A DNA stretch of 64,000 nucleotides from Pseudomonas lini (GCF_001042905.1 NZ_JYLB01000011.1:180266-244265), one strand, 5' to 3'; shown: positions 34,808 to 43,679, counted from the first letter of the stretch. Notes: generated from the letters alone by a model not told the origin. Made by a program: numbers and translations.

Positions 34808-34836
34808 CCGGGCGCAGGGGATGCGCCCGGTTTTTT
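34808..34836 (+). terminator. Orphan plus-strand intrinsic terminator
   Basis: CCGGGCGCA-GGGGA-TGCGCCCGG followed by TTTTTT. It is oriented for plus-strand transcripts although both flanking genes are on the minus strand. On the minus strand another stem TGCGACCG/CGGTCGCA at about 34771-34796, followed by a T run near 34755, could end the AGCS transcript. A single family B half repeat (GTGGGAGCGAGCCTGCTCGC) is at 34687. Confidence 0.7.
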
Positions 34837-34841
34837 ACCGA

Positions 34842-36290
34842 TCAGCGTTGCGCTGCGGTCACGCCTTGCGGCTCAGTCTGCACTTGAGGAGCGGCTGACG
34901 GATTGGCTGGCCAGGCTTTCAGGTCCAGGTCCAGATCCGGGAACTTGCTCGAATCGAACACTGGAGTCTTGATGCCGGCAGCGCGCTGGTCATCGTAGTC
35001 ACGCATGATACGCATGCCGACCTTGAACAGCAGGAACAGCGCGATCAGGTTCACGAACGCCAGCAGGGTCATGGTGATGTCGGCGAACGCGAACACCGTG
35101 CCCAGGTTCTCGATGGCACCCCAGAAGATCAATACCAGTACCAGTGCGCGGTAGCCGATCAGCGCCTTGCGGTTTTCGCCGATCATGAAGCGCAGGTTGT
35201 TCTCGCCCAGGTAGTAGTTGTAGAGGATCGAGGTGAACACGAACAACGCCAGGGCCACGGAGATGAACATCCGGCCCCATTCGCCGACCACAGCAGCCAG
35301 GGAGTTCTGGGTCAGGGCAATGCCGTCGCCTTCGAAGCCCGGGGTGTAGAAGCCCGACAGCAGGATCAGCAACGCGGTGCAGGTGCAGATCACGAAGGTG
35401 TCGAGGAACACGCTGAACGCTTGAACCACGCCTTGCGAAACCGGGTGCTCGACCGAGGCCACGGCGGCCACGTTCGGCGCACTGCCCAGGCCTGCTTCGT
35501 TGGCGAACACGCCGCGCTTCACGCCCATGACAATGGCGCTGCCGATCAGGCCGCCGAACGCCTGGTCCAGACCGAAGGCGCTTTTGACGATGGTAATCAA
35601 CATGCCTGGAACGTGGTCGAACTGCAGCACGATCACGTAGATGGTCACGCCGATGTACACCAGGGTTTTCACCGGCACCAGCAGGTCAGCGACCTTGGCG
35701 ATCCGCTTGATACCACCGATGAACACCAGACCCAGCAATACCGCCAGGCCAAGGCCGGTGTACGTGGTGTCGAGGCCGAAGGCATTGTTCAACGAGTGGG
35801 TTACGGCGTGGGCTTGCAGGCCGTTGAAGGCGAAGCCAAAGGTGATCAGCAGCAAGAACGCCATGATCATTCCCAACCAGCGTTTCTGCAGGCCGTGCTG
35901 GATGTAATAGGACGGGCCGCCACGGAACTGGCCTTCGGAGTCGCAGCGCTTGTAGAGCTGGCCGAGGGAGCATTCGAAGAAGCTGCTGGACATGCCGACC
36001 AGCGCGGTCACCCACATCCAGAACACCGCACCGGGGCCACCCAGGGTCACGGCGATGCCGACACCCGCGATGTTGCCCGCACCGACGCGGCCGGCCAGGC
36101 TGAGCATCAGGGCCTGGAAGGAGCTGAGCTGGCCAGCGCTGCTTTTGAGGCTGTCACGGAACACCGCGAACATGTGAAAGAAATGGCGGAACTGAACGAA
36201 ACGCGAGCGGATCGTGAAGTAGCTACCGAGCCCGACAATGAGCACGATCAGTACTTTCCCTGAGAGGAAGTCGTTGATGACTTCGAGCAT
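34842..36290 (-). CDS. Alanine/glycine:cation symporter (AGCS family)
   Basis: 482 residues with about ten membrane helices. AGCS signature regions are visible: SLAGRVGAGNIAGVGIAVTLGGPGAVFWMWVTALVGM, GGPSYYIQHGL and VKRGVFANEAGLGSAPNVAAVA. It takes up alanine or glycine with Na+ or H+ at the inner membrane. The C-terminal 40 residues are a soluble tail. The upstream region to 36540 contains a GGCCGGC/GCCGGCC stem but no glycine-riboswitch consensus that I can see. Confidence 0.94.
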   Translation of the reverse strand: MLEVINDFLSGKVLIVLIVGLGSYFTIRSRFVQFRHFFHMFAVFRDSLKSSAGQLSSFQALMLSLAGRVGAGNIAGVGIAVTLGGPGAVFWMWVTALVGMSSSFFECSLGQLYKRCDSEGQFRGGPSYYIQHGLQKRWLGMIMAFLLLITFGFAFNGLQAHAVTHSLNNAFGLDTTYTGLGLAVLLGLVFIGGIKRIAKVADLLVPVKTLVYIGVTIYVIVLQFDHVPGMLITIVKSAFGLDQAFGGLIGSAIVMGVKRGVFANEAGLGSAPNVAAVASVEHPVSQGVVQAFSVFLDTFVICTCTALLILLSGFYTPGFEGDGIALTQNSLAAVVGEWGRMFISVALALFVFTSILYNYYLGENNLRFMIGENRKALIGYRALVLVLIFWGAIENLGTVFAFADITMTLLAFVNLIALFLLFKVGMRIMRDYDDQRAAGIKTPVFDSSKFPDLDLDLKAWPANPSAAPQVQTEPQGVTAAQR

Positions 36291-36548
36291 GGATTATTCC
36301 TCGCTATTTTTTGTGTGTGCGAATACTGGATGGGCCGACACATCGCGTTACACCGGCTTGCGCGGGGCACAACAGGTGGGTCGAGGTACGTTCCGTTTCC
36401 ATATCGCGGGTTTTATTAGTTCGGGTTTCGCATGGGTTTGGGCCTCGTTAACGACGACCGCTCACGCGAAGAGGGCCGGCACTATACCTAGGAGAGCGCC
36501 GGCCGTCTGCACGATTGTGGTGCAAGCGACGAACGAGGGCGCTGCAAA

Positions 36549-36624
36549 ATCAAAAAATCGCAGCCTTCGGCAGCTTCTGGGGGATATCAAATCCTGTGGA
36601 AGCTGTCGAAGGCTGCGATCTTGG
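36549..36624. repeat. Intergenic inverted repeat, family A (diverged copy)
   Basis: AATCGCAGCCTTCGGCAGCT opposite AGCTGTCGAAGGCTGCGAT. It lies in the 480-bp gap between the AGCS start and the aspA stop. The remainder of that gap holds the AGCS promoter region and the aspA terminator, and no gene that I can support. Confidence 0.85.
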
Positions 36625-36670
36625 CGGCACTGAAAACATTCAACATGTTGTGAAAATCCGCAAACGGGTT

Positions 36671-36707
36671 AAAAAAAAGGGCTTGAGGGAGTAAATCCCC
36701 AAGCCCT
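36671..36707 (-). terminator. Intrinsic terminator of aspA
   Basis: On the minus strand, AGGGCTTG-GGG stem with loop ATTTACT, closing with CCC-CAAGCCC, followed by eight T residues. It lies 67 bp past the aspA stop. Confidence 0.9.
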
Positions 36708-36773
36708 CAAAAGGTGAGAGGTGTCTAGTCCCTCGACCTGGTGAGCGTGGCTCTCATCAGAGCCGGCGTTTGG

Positions 36774-38198
36774 TCAAGCCTTCAGAGGCACCAGACGCGG
36801 AGCGATCATGTTTTCCGGGCGCAGGATGTCGGCGAGCATTTCTTCGTCGAGCAAGCCTTCTTCGCGCACCAGTTCCAACACGCCACGGCCGCTTTCAAGA
36901 GCGATACGGGCAATGCGGGTGGCGTTTTCATAGCCGATGTAAGGGTTCAGCGCGGTGACCAGGCCGATCGAGTGTTCGACCAGCTCACGGCAGCGCTCTT
37001 CGTTGGCGGTGATGCCGACGATGCAGTGTTCGCGCAGCATGTCCATGGCGCGCTGCAGCAGGCGGATCGAGTCGAAGATCTTGAAGGCGATCAGCGGTTC
37101 CATCACGTTCAGTTGCAGCTGGCCGCCTTCGGCCGCGATGGTCAGGGCCAGGTCGTTGCCGATGATCTGGAAAGCAACCTGGTTCACGGCTTCCGGAATT
37201 ACCGGGTTGACCTTGCCTGGCATGATCGAGCTGCCTGGCTGACGCGCAGGCAGGTTGATTTCGTTGATGCCGGTGCGTGGGCCGCTGGACAGCAGGCGCA
37301 GGTCGTTGCAGATCTTCGACAGCTTGACCGCGGTGCGCTTGAGCATGCCGGAGAACAGCACGAAGGCGCCCATGTCGGAGGTGGCTTCGATCAGGTCGGC
37401 GGCCGGTACCAGCGGTTGACCGCTGATGGTTGCCAGACGCTGAACGGCCAGGGCCTGGTAACGCGGGTCGGCGTTGATGCCGGTACCGATTGCGGTACCG
37501 CCCAGGTTCACTTCGGTCAGCAGCTCAGGTGCCAAGGTCTTCAGACGCGCCAGGTCTTCGCTCAGGGTGGTGGCGAAGGCGCGGAATTCCTGGCCCAGGG
37601 TCATCGGCACGGCGTCTTGCAGCTGGGTACGACCCATCTTCAGAACGTGGCTGAATTCTTCACCTTTGGCGGCGAACGACTGGATCAGGCTGTCGAGGCT
37701 GGCCAGCAGCGCGTCGTGACCCAGCAGCAGACCCAGACGGATCGCGGTCGGGTAGGCGTCGTTGGTCGACTGCGCCATGTTCACGTCGTTGTTCGGGTGC
37801 AGGTACTGGTATTCGCCCTTGCTGTGGCCCATGGCCTCCAGCGCGATGTTGGCGATGACTTCGTTGGCATTCATGTTGGTCGAAGTGCCAGCGCCGCCTT
37901 GAATCATGTCCACCACGAATTCTTCGTGGAAATCGCCGCGGATCAATCGGGCACAGGCTTCGCTGATGGCAGCGTGCTTGGCTTCGCTCAGGTGACCCAA
38001 CTCGCGGTTGGCGTCAGCGGCGGCCTGTTTGACCATTGCCAGACCGACAACCAGTTTCGGGTAATGCGAAATCGGAACACCGGAGAGACGGAAATTATTC
38101 ACCGCTCGCAGGGTCTGGATGCCGTAATACGCTTGAGCAGGTACTTCGAGTACGCCAAGCAGGTCTTTTTCTGTGCGGAAAGATGCAGCGGAAGACAT
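36774..38198 (-). CDS. aspA: Aspartate ammonia-lyase
   Basis: 474 residues from MSSAASFRTEKDLLG at ATG 38198. The frame is open 16 codons further up, but that part is not conserved-looking. It deaminates aspartate to fumarate and ammonia in the cytoplasm. The fumarase/aspartase signature GSSIMPGKVNPV is present (around residue 320), as are TSTNMNANEVIAN and the N-terminal YYGIQTLRAVNNF, which favours aspartase over class II fumarase. It is divergent from a LysR gene, which may regulate it. Confidence 0.96.
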   Translation of the reverse strand: MSSAASFRTEKDLLGVLEVPAQAYYGIQTLRAVNNFRLSGVPISHYPKLVVGLAMVKQAAADANRELGHLSEAKHAAISEACARLIRGDFHEEFVVDMIQGGAGTSTNMNANEVIANIALEAMGHSKGEYQYLHPNNDVNMAQSTNDAYPTAIRLGLLLGHDALLASLDSLIQSFAAKGEEFSHVLKMGRTQLQDAVPMTLGQEFRAFATTLSEDLARLKTLAPELLTEVNLGGTAIGTGINADPRYQALAVQRLATISGQPLVPAADLIEATSDMGAFVLFSGMLKRTAVKLSKICNDLRLLSSGPRTGINEINLPARQPGSSIMPGKVNPVIPEAVNQVAFQIIGNDLALTIAAEGGQLQLNVMEPLIAFKIFDSIRLLQRAMDMLREHCIVGITANEERCRELVEHSIGLVTALNPYIGYENATRIARIALESGRGVLELVREEGLLDEEMLADILRPENMIAPRLVPLKA

Positions 38199-38379
38199 GA
38201 TAGAAATCATCTCGATAGGGACCCGGTCTGTGCCGGAACACTGCAAATGCTAGGCTTGTGAAGAATTTTGGGCAAATGCTGTTAAACACTAGCCTATGCA
38301 CATTCGGCATAATGCCCGTGTGACGCCGCGTGTACGGCGAGCGTGTGACCTAAATTGGTGCGTGCCCCGGGAGGGCGAA

Positions 38380-39297
38380 ATGAATCTGGAAAGTAAATGG
38401 CTCGAGGACTTTAGTGCTCTGGCCGCCACCCGCAGCTTCTCCCAGGCAGCTGAACGACGCTTCGTGACTCAGCCGGCATTCAGCCGGCGGATCCGCAGCC
38501 TCGAAGCCGCGCTGGGGCTGACTTTGGTCAATCGCTCCCGCACGCCGGTTGAGCTGACAGCGGCAGGACAGCTGTTTCTCGTTACCGCGCGAACCGTGGT
38601 CGAACAGCTCGGTGAGGTGCTGCGCCACCTTCATCATTTGGAAGGCGGGCAGGGCGAGGTGATGCAGGTTGCCGCTGCTCACTCCCTGGCACTGGGTTTT
38701 TTCCCGCGCTGGATCGCGCAGTTGCGCAACGAAGGGCTGAACATCGCCACGCGACTGGTGGCGACCAACGTTGGTGATGCCGTGCATGCGTTGCGCGAAG
38801 GCGGCTGCGATCTGATGCTGGCGTTTTACGACCCGGATGCGGCCATGCAAATGGACCCGGAGATTTTCCCGTCGCTGCACCTGGGGGACACCGAAATGCT
38901 CCCGGTCTGCGCCGCCGATGCCGATGGCAAACCGTTGTTCGACCTGGAAGGCGAGGCCAGCGTGCCGCTATTGGCCTACAGCGCCGGTGCGTTTCTTGGA
39001 CGTTCGGTGAACATGCTGTTGCGCCAGCGGGCGCTGCGATTCACCACTATTTACGAAACCGCCATGGCCGACAGCCTGAAAAGCATGGCGCTGGAGGGCT
39101 TGGGCATTGCCTGGGTGCCGCAACTGAGCGTGCGCGCCGAACTGGCTCGCGGTGAGTTGGTGGTCTGCGGCGGCCCGCAATGGCATGTGCCACTGGAAAT
39201 TCGTCTGTACCGCTGCGCGCTGGTGCGCAAGGCCAACGTGCGGTTGCTCTGGCGCAAGCTTGAGGGTGGTGCGGCGCAAACCACCCCCGTTTCTTGA
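38380..39297 (+). CDS. LysR family transcriptional regulator
   Basis: 305 residues from ATG 38380, with GGGAGGGCG 6 bases upstream. The HTH is LEDFSALAATRSFSQAAERRFVTQPAFSRRIRSLEAALGLTLVNR (residues 8-52), followed by the substrate-binding-like domain. The HTH type resembles the HypT/QseD-like branch of LysR. It is divergent from aspA with 181 bp between, so aspA is the likely target. The effector is not known. Confidence 0.92.
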   Translation: MNLESKWLEDFSALAATRSFSQAAERRFVTQPAFSRRIRSLEAALGLTLVNRSRTPVELTAAGQLFLVTARTVVEQLGEVLRHLHHLEGGQGEVMQVAAAHSLALGFFPRWIAQLRNEGLNIATRLVATNVGDAVHALREGGCDLMLAFYDPDAAMQMDPEIFPSLHLGDTEMLPVCAADADGKPLFDLEGEASVPLLAYSAGAFLGRSVNMLLRQRALRFTTIYETAMADSLKSMALEGLGIAWVPQLSVRAELARGELVVCGGPQWHVPLEIRLYRCALVRKANVRLLWRKLEGGAAQTTPVS

Positions 39298-39314
39298 AGA
39301 CAACGAAGAACCCT

Positions 39315-39402
39315 GTGGGAGCGGGCTTGCCCGCGAAGGGGCCGGCATATTCAATATCAATGTTTGATGTGCTGACGCCATCGCAGGCAAGCCAGCTCCC
39401 AC
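39315..39402. repeat. Intergenic inverted repeat, family B, diverged right arm
   Basis: Left arm GTGGGAGCGGGCTTGCCCGC; the right arm GCAGGCAAGCCAGCTCCCAC has two changes. It forms the first third of the 329-bp gap between the LysR gene and purE. The rest of that gap holds the purE promoter and its terminator pair. Confidence 0.85.
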
Positions 39403-39484
39403 AGGGATTTGTGGTGGATTTGATTGACCTTGAGGTCAATAAAACCGGCACTTTGCGCCGTATGACAGATGGTCGCATCGGGGG

Positions 39485-39512
39485 CTGTTTATCTGCTTCA
39501 TTGAGGTATACT
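39485..39512 (+). promoter_or_regulatory. Candidate sigma-70 promoter of purEK
   Basis: CTGTTT at 39485 and TATACT at 39507 are separated by 16 bp. The expected start is near 39519, about 108 bases before purE and just ahead of two terminator hairpins. Confidence 0.55.
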
Positions 39513-39523
39513 GCGCGGCCTTC

Positions 39524-39588
39524 GGCCGGTTCGTCCGGCCATTTTTCGTACAATCAAGCCACGCATTCTGCGTGGCTTGTTGTTTTTT
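39524..39588 (+). terminator. Tandem intrinsic terminators in the purE leader
   Basis: First hairpin GGCCGG-TTCGT-CCGGCC followed by ATTTTT (39524-39546); its 5' arm can pair instead with GGCC at 39517. The second hairpin CAAGCCACGC-ATTCT-GCGTGGCTTG (39555-39579) is followed by TTGTTTTTT. Both lie between the apparent promoter and the purE start, so they form an attenuator or the end of a short RNA of about 35 or 70 bases. Confidence 0.75.
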
Positions 39589-39626
39589 GACGCGCCTGCG
39601 GGCGCCCAGAGAGAAGAGGCACGACG

Positions 39627-40118
39627 ATGAGCGCACTGGTTGGCGTGATCATGGGCTCCAAGTCCGATTGGTCCACCCTTAGCCACACCGCCGATATGCT
39701 GGAAAAGCTCGGCATCCCTTACGAGGTGAAAGTGGTCTCTGCCCACCGCACCCCGGACCTGCTGTTCCAGTACGCCGAAGAGGCTGAGGCCCGTGGCATC
39801 GAGGTGATTATCGCCGGTGCCGGTGGCGCGGCCCACCTGCCAGGCATGTGTGCGGCCAAGACCCACCTGCCAGTGCTGGGCGTGCCGGTGCAGTCGTCGA
39901 TGCTCTCGGGCGTCGATTCGCTGCTGTCTATCGTGCAAATGCCAGCAGGCATTCCGGTCGCCACCCTGGCCATCGGCAAGGCTGGCGCGATCAACGCAGC
40001 CCTGCTCTCGGCGAGCATCCTGGGCGCCAAGCATCCGCAATTTCATACCGTGTTGAAGAAATTCCGCGCTGAGCAGACAGACAGCGTCCTGGACAATCCA
40101 GACCCACGCATCGCCTGA
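39627..40118 (+). CDS. purE: N5-carboxyaminoimidazole ribonucleotide mutase PurE
   Basis: 163 residues, the standard class I PurE length. It converts N5-CAIR to CAIR in purine synthesis in the cytoplasm. The N-terminal MGSKSDWSTLSHTADMLEKLGIPYEVKVVSAHRTPD holds the active-site Ser/Asp and the conserved SAHR. The GAGGAAHLPGMCAAKTHLPVLGVPV loop is intact. AGAGAAGAGGCACG is the ribosome site. purK follows 11 bp downstream. A strong terminator pair in the leader suggests attenuation. Confidence 0.97.
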   Translation: MSALVGVIMGSKSDWSTLSHTADMLEKLGIPYEVKVVSAHRTPDLLFQYAEEAEARGIEVIIAGAGGAAHLPGMCAAKTHLPVLGVPVQSSMLSGVDSLLSIVQMPAGIPVATLAIGKAGAINAALLSASILGAKHPQFHTVLKKFRAEQTDSVLDNPDPRIA

Positions 40119-40129
40119 GGTTGTTGACG

Positions 40130-41212
40130 ATGAAAATCGGTGTAATCGGTGGCGGCCAGTTGGGTCGCATGTTGGCGCTGGCGGGCACTCCGCTGGGCAT
40201 GAACTTCGCTTTCCTCGATCCGGCGCCGGATGCTTGCGCAGCCGCATTGGGCGAACACCTGCGGGCCGATTACGGCGATCAGGATCACCTGCGCCAACTG
40301 GCCGATGAAGTCGATCTGGTGACCTTCGAGTTCGAAAGCGTCCCGGCCGAAACCGTGGCATTCCTGTCGCAATTCGTCCCGGTGTACCCGAGCGCTGAAG
40401 CACTGCGCATCGCCCGCGATCGCTGGTTCGAAAAGAGCATGTTCAAGGACCTGGGGATTCCGACCCCCGCGTTCGCCGACATCCAGTCGCAAGCCGATCT
40501 GGATGCCGCCGTGGCGTCCATCGGTCTGCCGGCCGTGCTGAAAACCCGTACCTTGGGTTACGACGGCAAGGGCCAGAAAGTCCTGCGCAAGCCTGAAGAC
40601 GTGGTCGGCACCTTCGCCGAACTGGGCAGCGTCGCCTGCCTGCTGGAAGGCTTCGTGCCGTTCACTGGTGAAGTCTCGCTGATCGCCGTGCGTGCTCGCG
40701 ATGGCGAAACGAAGTTCTATCCGCTGGTTCACAACACCCACGACAGCGGCATTCTCAAGCTGTCCGTGGCCAGCACTGATCACCCGCTGCAAGCGTTGGC
40801 TGAAGATTACTCCAGCCGGGTGCTCAAGCAGCTGGAGTACGTCGGCGTGATGGCGTTCGAGTTCTTTGAAGTCGACGGCGGCCTCAAGGCCAACGAAATC
40901 GCCCCGCGCGTGCACAACTCCGGGCACTGGACCACCGAAGGCGCCGAGTGCAGCCAGTTCGAAAACCACCTGCGGGCCGTTGCCGGTCTGCCGCTGGGTT
41001 CGACGGCCAAGGTCGGCGAGAGCGCGATGCTCAACTTCATTGGTGTGGTGCCGCCAGTAGAAAAAGTGATCGCGATCGACGACTGCCATTTGCATCACTA
41101 CGGCAAGGCCTTCAAGATCGGCCGCAAGGTCGGTCATGCCAGTCTGCGCTGTGCAGACCGTGAAACGTTGGCTGCGCAGATCCTCAAGGTCGAAGCGCTC
41201 ATCGCCGAATAG
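40130..41212 (+). CDS. purK: N5-carboxyaminoimidazole ribonucleotide synthase PurK
   Basis: 360 residues from ATG 40130, with TGAGG 8 bases upstream (the end of purE). An ATP-grasp enzyme that makes N5-CAIR from AIR, bicarbonate and ATP, supplying PurE. Visible: MKIGVIGGGQLGRMLALAG, the ATP-grasp Lys/Gly loop LKTRTLGYDGKGQKVL, the acidic metal site VMAFEFFEVDGGLKANEIAPRVHNSGHWT. It forms a two-gene operon with purE. Confidence 0.97.
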   Translation: MKIGVIGGGQLGRMLALAGTPLGMNFAFLDPAPDACAAALGEHLRADYGDQDHLRQLADEVDLVTFEFESVPAETVAFLSQFVPVYPSAEALRIARDRWFEKSMFKDLGIPTPAFADIQSQADLDAAVASIGLPAVLKTRTLGYDGKGQKVLRKPEDVVGTFAELGSVACLLEGFVPFTGEVSLIAVRARDGETKFYPLVHNTHDSGILKLSVASTDHPLQALAEDYSSRVLKQLEYVGVMAFEFFEVDGGLKANEIAPRVHNSGHWTTEGAECSQFENHLRAVAGLPLGSTAKVGESAMLNFIGVVPPVEKVIAIDDCHLHHYGKAFKIGRKVGHASLRCADRETLAAQILKVEALIAE

Positions 41213-41318
41213 TTTCATGTGGCGGCGGCGGAACCTTCAGGGTACGCCGCTCTCTGATGGCAGGATGCCAAAGTCTGGCTAGGCTTTCGGCATATCCAAT
41301 CATTCAGAGGGAAATGCC

Positions 41319-41567
41319 ATGGGAATTATCGGAACCATCTTTATCGGCTTGATCGTCGGCCTGCTGGCTCGGTTTGTGAAACCGGGCGATGACAGCATGG
41401 GTTGGATCATGACCATCCTGCTCGGTATCGGCGGTTCGCTGGCGGCCACTTACGGCGGCCAGGCCCTGGGCATTTATCGCGCTGGCGAAGGCGCAGGTTT
41501 CATCGGTGCGCTGGTGGGCGCGGTGGTATTGCTGGTGATTTACGGCCTGATCAAAAAAAGGACCTGA
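41319..41567 (+). CDS. GlsB/YeaQ/YmgE family stress-response membrane protein
   Basis: 82 residues with three hydrophobic segments rich in glycine (MGIIGTIFIGLIVGLLARFVKPGDD, GWIMTILLGIGGSLAATYGGQALGIY, FIGALVGAVVLLVIYGLI), the transglycosylase-associated (Tgly) family pattern. It is a small inner-membrane protein. The function is not established. CAGAGGGAAATG precedes the start. Confidence 0.9.
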   Translation: MGIIGTIFIGLIVGLLARFVKPGDDSMGWIMTILLGIGGSLAATYGGQALGIYRAGEGAGFIGALVGAVVLLVIYGLIKKRT

Positions 41568-41664
41568 TTGAAGTGACAAAGCCCTCTCTGCGCCATCGCC
41601 GGAGAGGGCTAGAATGCTCGGCGTTGCCATCGTCACATTGTCCTTTCCTTTGCCGAGCACGTTC

Positions 41665-42201
41665 ATGCGCCGTCTTCTGTTGACTCTTCTCTTCCTGGGC
41701 AGTGGTTTGGCCCATGCCGGCGAACTGCCGGAAACCGACTGGCTTGAACTGATGCCCAAGTCGGACCAGAAAGCCCTTGAGGCTATGCCCGAAATCGACC
41801 ACAACTCCCCGGAAGCCAACGGCACCTTTACCCAAAAAGGTGGCATGAAGCAGAGCAAGGGCTTGCCGGCGGTGATGTACTCGACCAAAACCGTGCCGTC
41901 GATGAACGACAAACACATCCGCATTGGTGGTTATCCGGTACCGCTGGAATCCGACGCCAAAGGCCACAGCACGCTGTTCTTCCTTGTGCCGTATCCGGGC
42001 GCTTGCATCCACGTGCCGCCACCGCCACCTAACCAGTTGGTGCTGGTGCGTTATCCAAAAGGCTTGAAGCTGAATGACATCTACACACCGCTGTGGGTGA
42101 CCGGCACGCTGAAGATCGAAAAGGTCAACAACGACCTGGCGGACGCGGCGTATGCGCTGGACGCGGCGCAGGTGCGGGTGGTCAAAGAGTCGGATTTGTA
42201 A
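41665..42201 (+). CDS. DUF3299 domain-containing secreted protein
   Basis: 178 residues from ATG 41665, with signal peptide MRRLLLTLLFLGSGLAHA. The mature protein starts ELPETDWLELMPKSDQKALE and has GYPVPLE and YPGACIHVPPPPPNQLV segments typical of DUF3299. It is probably periplasmic. The single Cys next to His in the PGACIHVPPPPPNQ loop suggests a metal or redox site, but this is a guess. The family has no assigned role. Confidence 0.85.
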   Translation: MRRLLLTLLFLGSGLAHAGELPETDWLELMPKSDQKALEAMPEIDHNSPEANGTFTQKGGMKQSKGLPAVMYSTKTVPSMNDKHIRIGGYPVPLESDAKGHSTLFFLVPYPGACIHVPPPPPNQLVLVRYPKGLKLNDIYTPLWVTGTLKIEKVNNDLADAAYALDAAQVRVVKESDL

Positions 42202-42214
42202 TCGCGTATACCGC

Positions 42215-42290
42215 AAAAAAGATCGCAGCCTGCGGCAGCTCCTACGCCGATCTATGTAGGAGCTGCCGCAGGCTGCGATCTTTTGATCTT
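42215..42290. repeat. Intergenic inverted repeat, family A
   Basis: AAAAAAGATCGCAGCCTGCG opposite CGCAGGCTGCGATCTTTTGA. It fills the 87-bp gap between the converging DUF3299 and mutarotase genes and touches the mutarotase stop codon. Confidence 0.88.
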
Positions 42291-43188
42291 AAAGCGGTTT
42301 ACTACCGATGCTCACACCGAGGCTATGACTTGCCCCCGGTGCCAGCGTCACCACATCACCCATCACATTCGCCGTTTCAATGCACAGCATGCGCTGCCAG
42401 CCATCATCGGCCATGTCGCTGAATGCCGCGGCGCGGTCGATCCAGGGATTCCAGATCACCGCCGAGCGCGAGCCGCTGCTGGTCAGTTCAATGCGTCGTT
42501 CCCAATGTGGGTCAACAATGCTCAGCTTCGGTGGGGTATTGAGATAGATGCGGTCGGTCTCGCCGGTAAAATGCAGATCACCGGTCTGGGTGACGGTTTT
42601 CCAGTCGTCCAGGGTTTCGATATAGCTCAAGCCATCCAGCCCTTCAACGTGCACATGGCGCACATCGCTGACCGCAAAATAGCTGTGCAATGCCTGGCTG
42701 ATCGTGACGTGTTCGGTGCCCTTGTTTTCGCTCGTCAGGCTGATATGCAACTGCTCATCCAGACGAATGCTCAGTTTCAAGTCCACCTGATGCGGCCATC
42801 CCGGCAGACCGCCTTCGGGGTAGGGCAGGACGAATTCCACCTTCAGGCTTTCGCCTTCGGTTTCGATGCCGCCCAGTTCCCAGTCCATCGCCCGCACCAG
42901 ACCATGGGCGGTCGGCGGTTCCTGGCTGACGCGCATGGCCTGGACACTCTGCGGGTTGCGCGACAGGTTGCCGAACCATGGCCAGCACACCGGCACGCCG
43001 GCGCGGATACTCTTGCCAGTCTTGAATACCGCCTCGTCGTTGAGCCAGATCAGCGGCGGTTCGCCAGCCAATTGATAACTGAGGATGTGCGCGCCTTGCT
43101 GGGCCACCAGCAATTCGGCCTGACCGTGGCGGATGCGCCAGCAGTTCAGTTCATCCAGTTTCACGGCTTCAACGTTGGGCGTGCTCAT
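42289..43188 (-). CDS. D-hexose-6-phosphate mutarotase (aldose epimerase family)
   Basis: 299 residues from ATG 43188. It matches YeaD-like glucose-6-phosphate 1-epimerases: AHILSYQLAGEPPLIWLN, IRAGVPVCWPWFG, AHGLVRAMDWEL (catalytic His), LHSYFAVSDVRHVHVEGLDG, and the catalytic Glu region RSAVIWNPW/VCIETANV-like C-terminus (MLCIETANVMGDVVTLAPG). It interconverts anomers of hexose 6-phosphates in the cytoplasm. It is a single gene. Confidence 0.93.
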   Translation of the reverse strand: MSTPNVEAVKLDELNCWRIRHGQAELLVAQQGAHILSYQLAGEPPLIWLNDEAVFKTGKSIRAGVPVCWPWFGNLSRNPQSVQAMRVSQEPPTAHGLVRAMDWELGGIETEGESLKVEFVLPYPEGGLPGWPHQVDLKLSIRLDEQLHISLTSENKGTEHVTISQALHSYFAVSDVRHVHVEGLDGLSYIETLDDWKTVTQTGDLHFTGETDRIYLNTPPKLSIVDPHWERRIELTSSGSRSAVIWNPWIDRAAAFSDMADDGWQRMLCIETANVMGDVVTLAPGASHSLGVSIGSKPL

Positions 43189-43274
43189 GGGGCAACTCTC
43201 GATCAGGAACAGGACTGCAATGGACCGCAAAACGGGCGCCGGGTTTAACGCCCACTTTTTTTACGGGCTCCGGT

Positions 43275-43679
43275 TTAACGAGCTCTAGGCGGAACCGAGC
43301 GAGTGCGGCCGCTGCCGTCGATAGCGACGAACACGAAGACTGCTTCGGTCACTTTACGCCATTCGCTGGACAGTGGATCGTCGCTCCAGACTTCGACCAT
43401 CATCTGAATCGAGCTGCGGCCGATTTCCAGGGCCTGGGTATAGAAGGAGAGTTGAGCACCCACCGCTACCGGCACCAGGAACGCCATGCGATCGATCGCA
43501 ACGGTGGCTACGCGACCACCGGCAACCTTGCTGGCCATTGCGGTGCCAGCCAAATCCATCTGCGCCACCAGCCAGCCGCCGAAAATATCGCCAAAGCCAT
43601 TGGTTTCGCGTGGAAGCGCGGTGATTTGCAGGGCCAAGTCGCCTTGCGGGATTGGATCTTCTTGTTCGAGCTCTATCAT
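43275..43679 (-). CDS. Acyl-CoA thioesterase, hotdog fold
   Basis: 134 residues. NGFGDIFGGWLVAQMDLAGTAMASKVAGGRVATVAIDRMAFLVPV is the YciA-type hotdog pattern, with GG and the acidic residue (D) on the central helix. It hydrolyses acyl-CoA. It is shorter than the paralogue at 1706 and without the charged tail. GAGGCACC precedes ATG 43679. Confidence 0.9.
   Translation of the reverse strand: MIELEQEDPIPQGDLALQITALPRETNGFGDIFGGWLVAQMDLAGTAMASKVAGGRVATVAIDRMAFLVPVAVGAQLSFYTQALEIGRSSIQMMVEVWSDDPLSSEWRKVTEAVFVFVAIDGSGRTRSVPPRAR

Noticed and set aside
36291..36540. Possible glycine riboswitch in front of the AGCS transporter
   Set aside because: AGCS genes often have one, but I could not find the tandem conserved core. 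Only a GGCCGGC/GCCGGCC stem is present.
36741..38261. 506-codon open frame opposite aspA
   Set aside because: The aspartase signature is on the minus strand; the plus-strand product is a Gln/Val/Asp-rich shadow.
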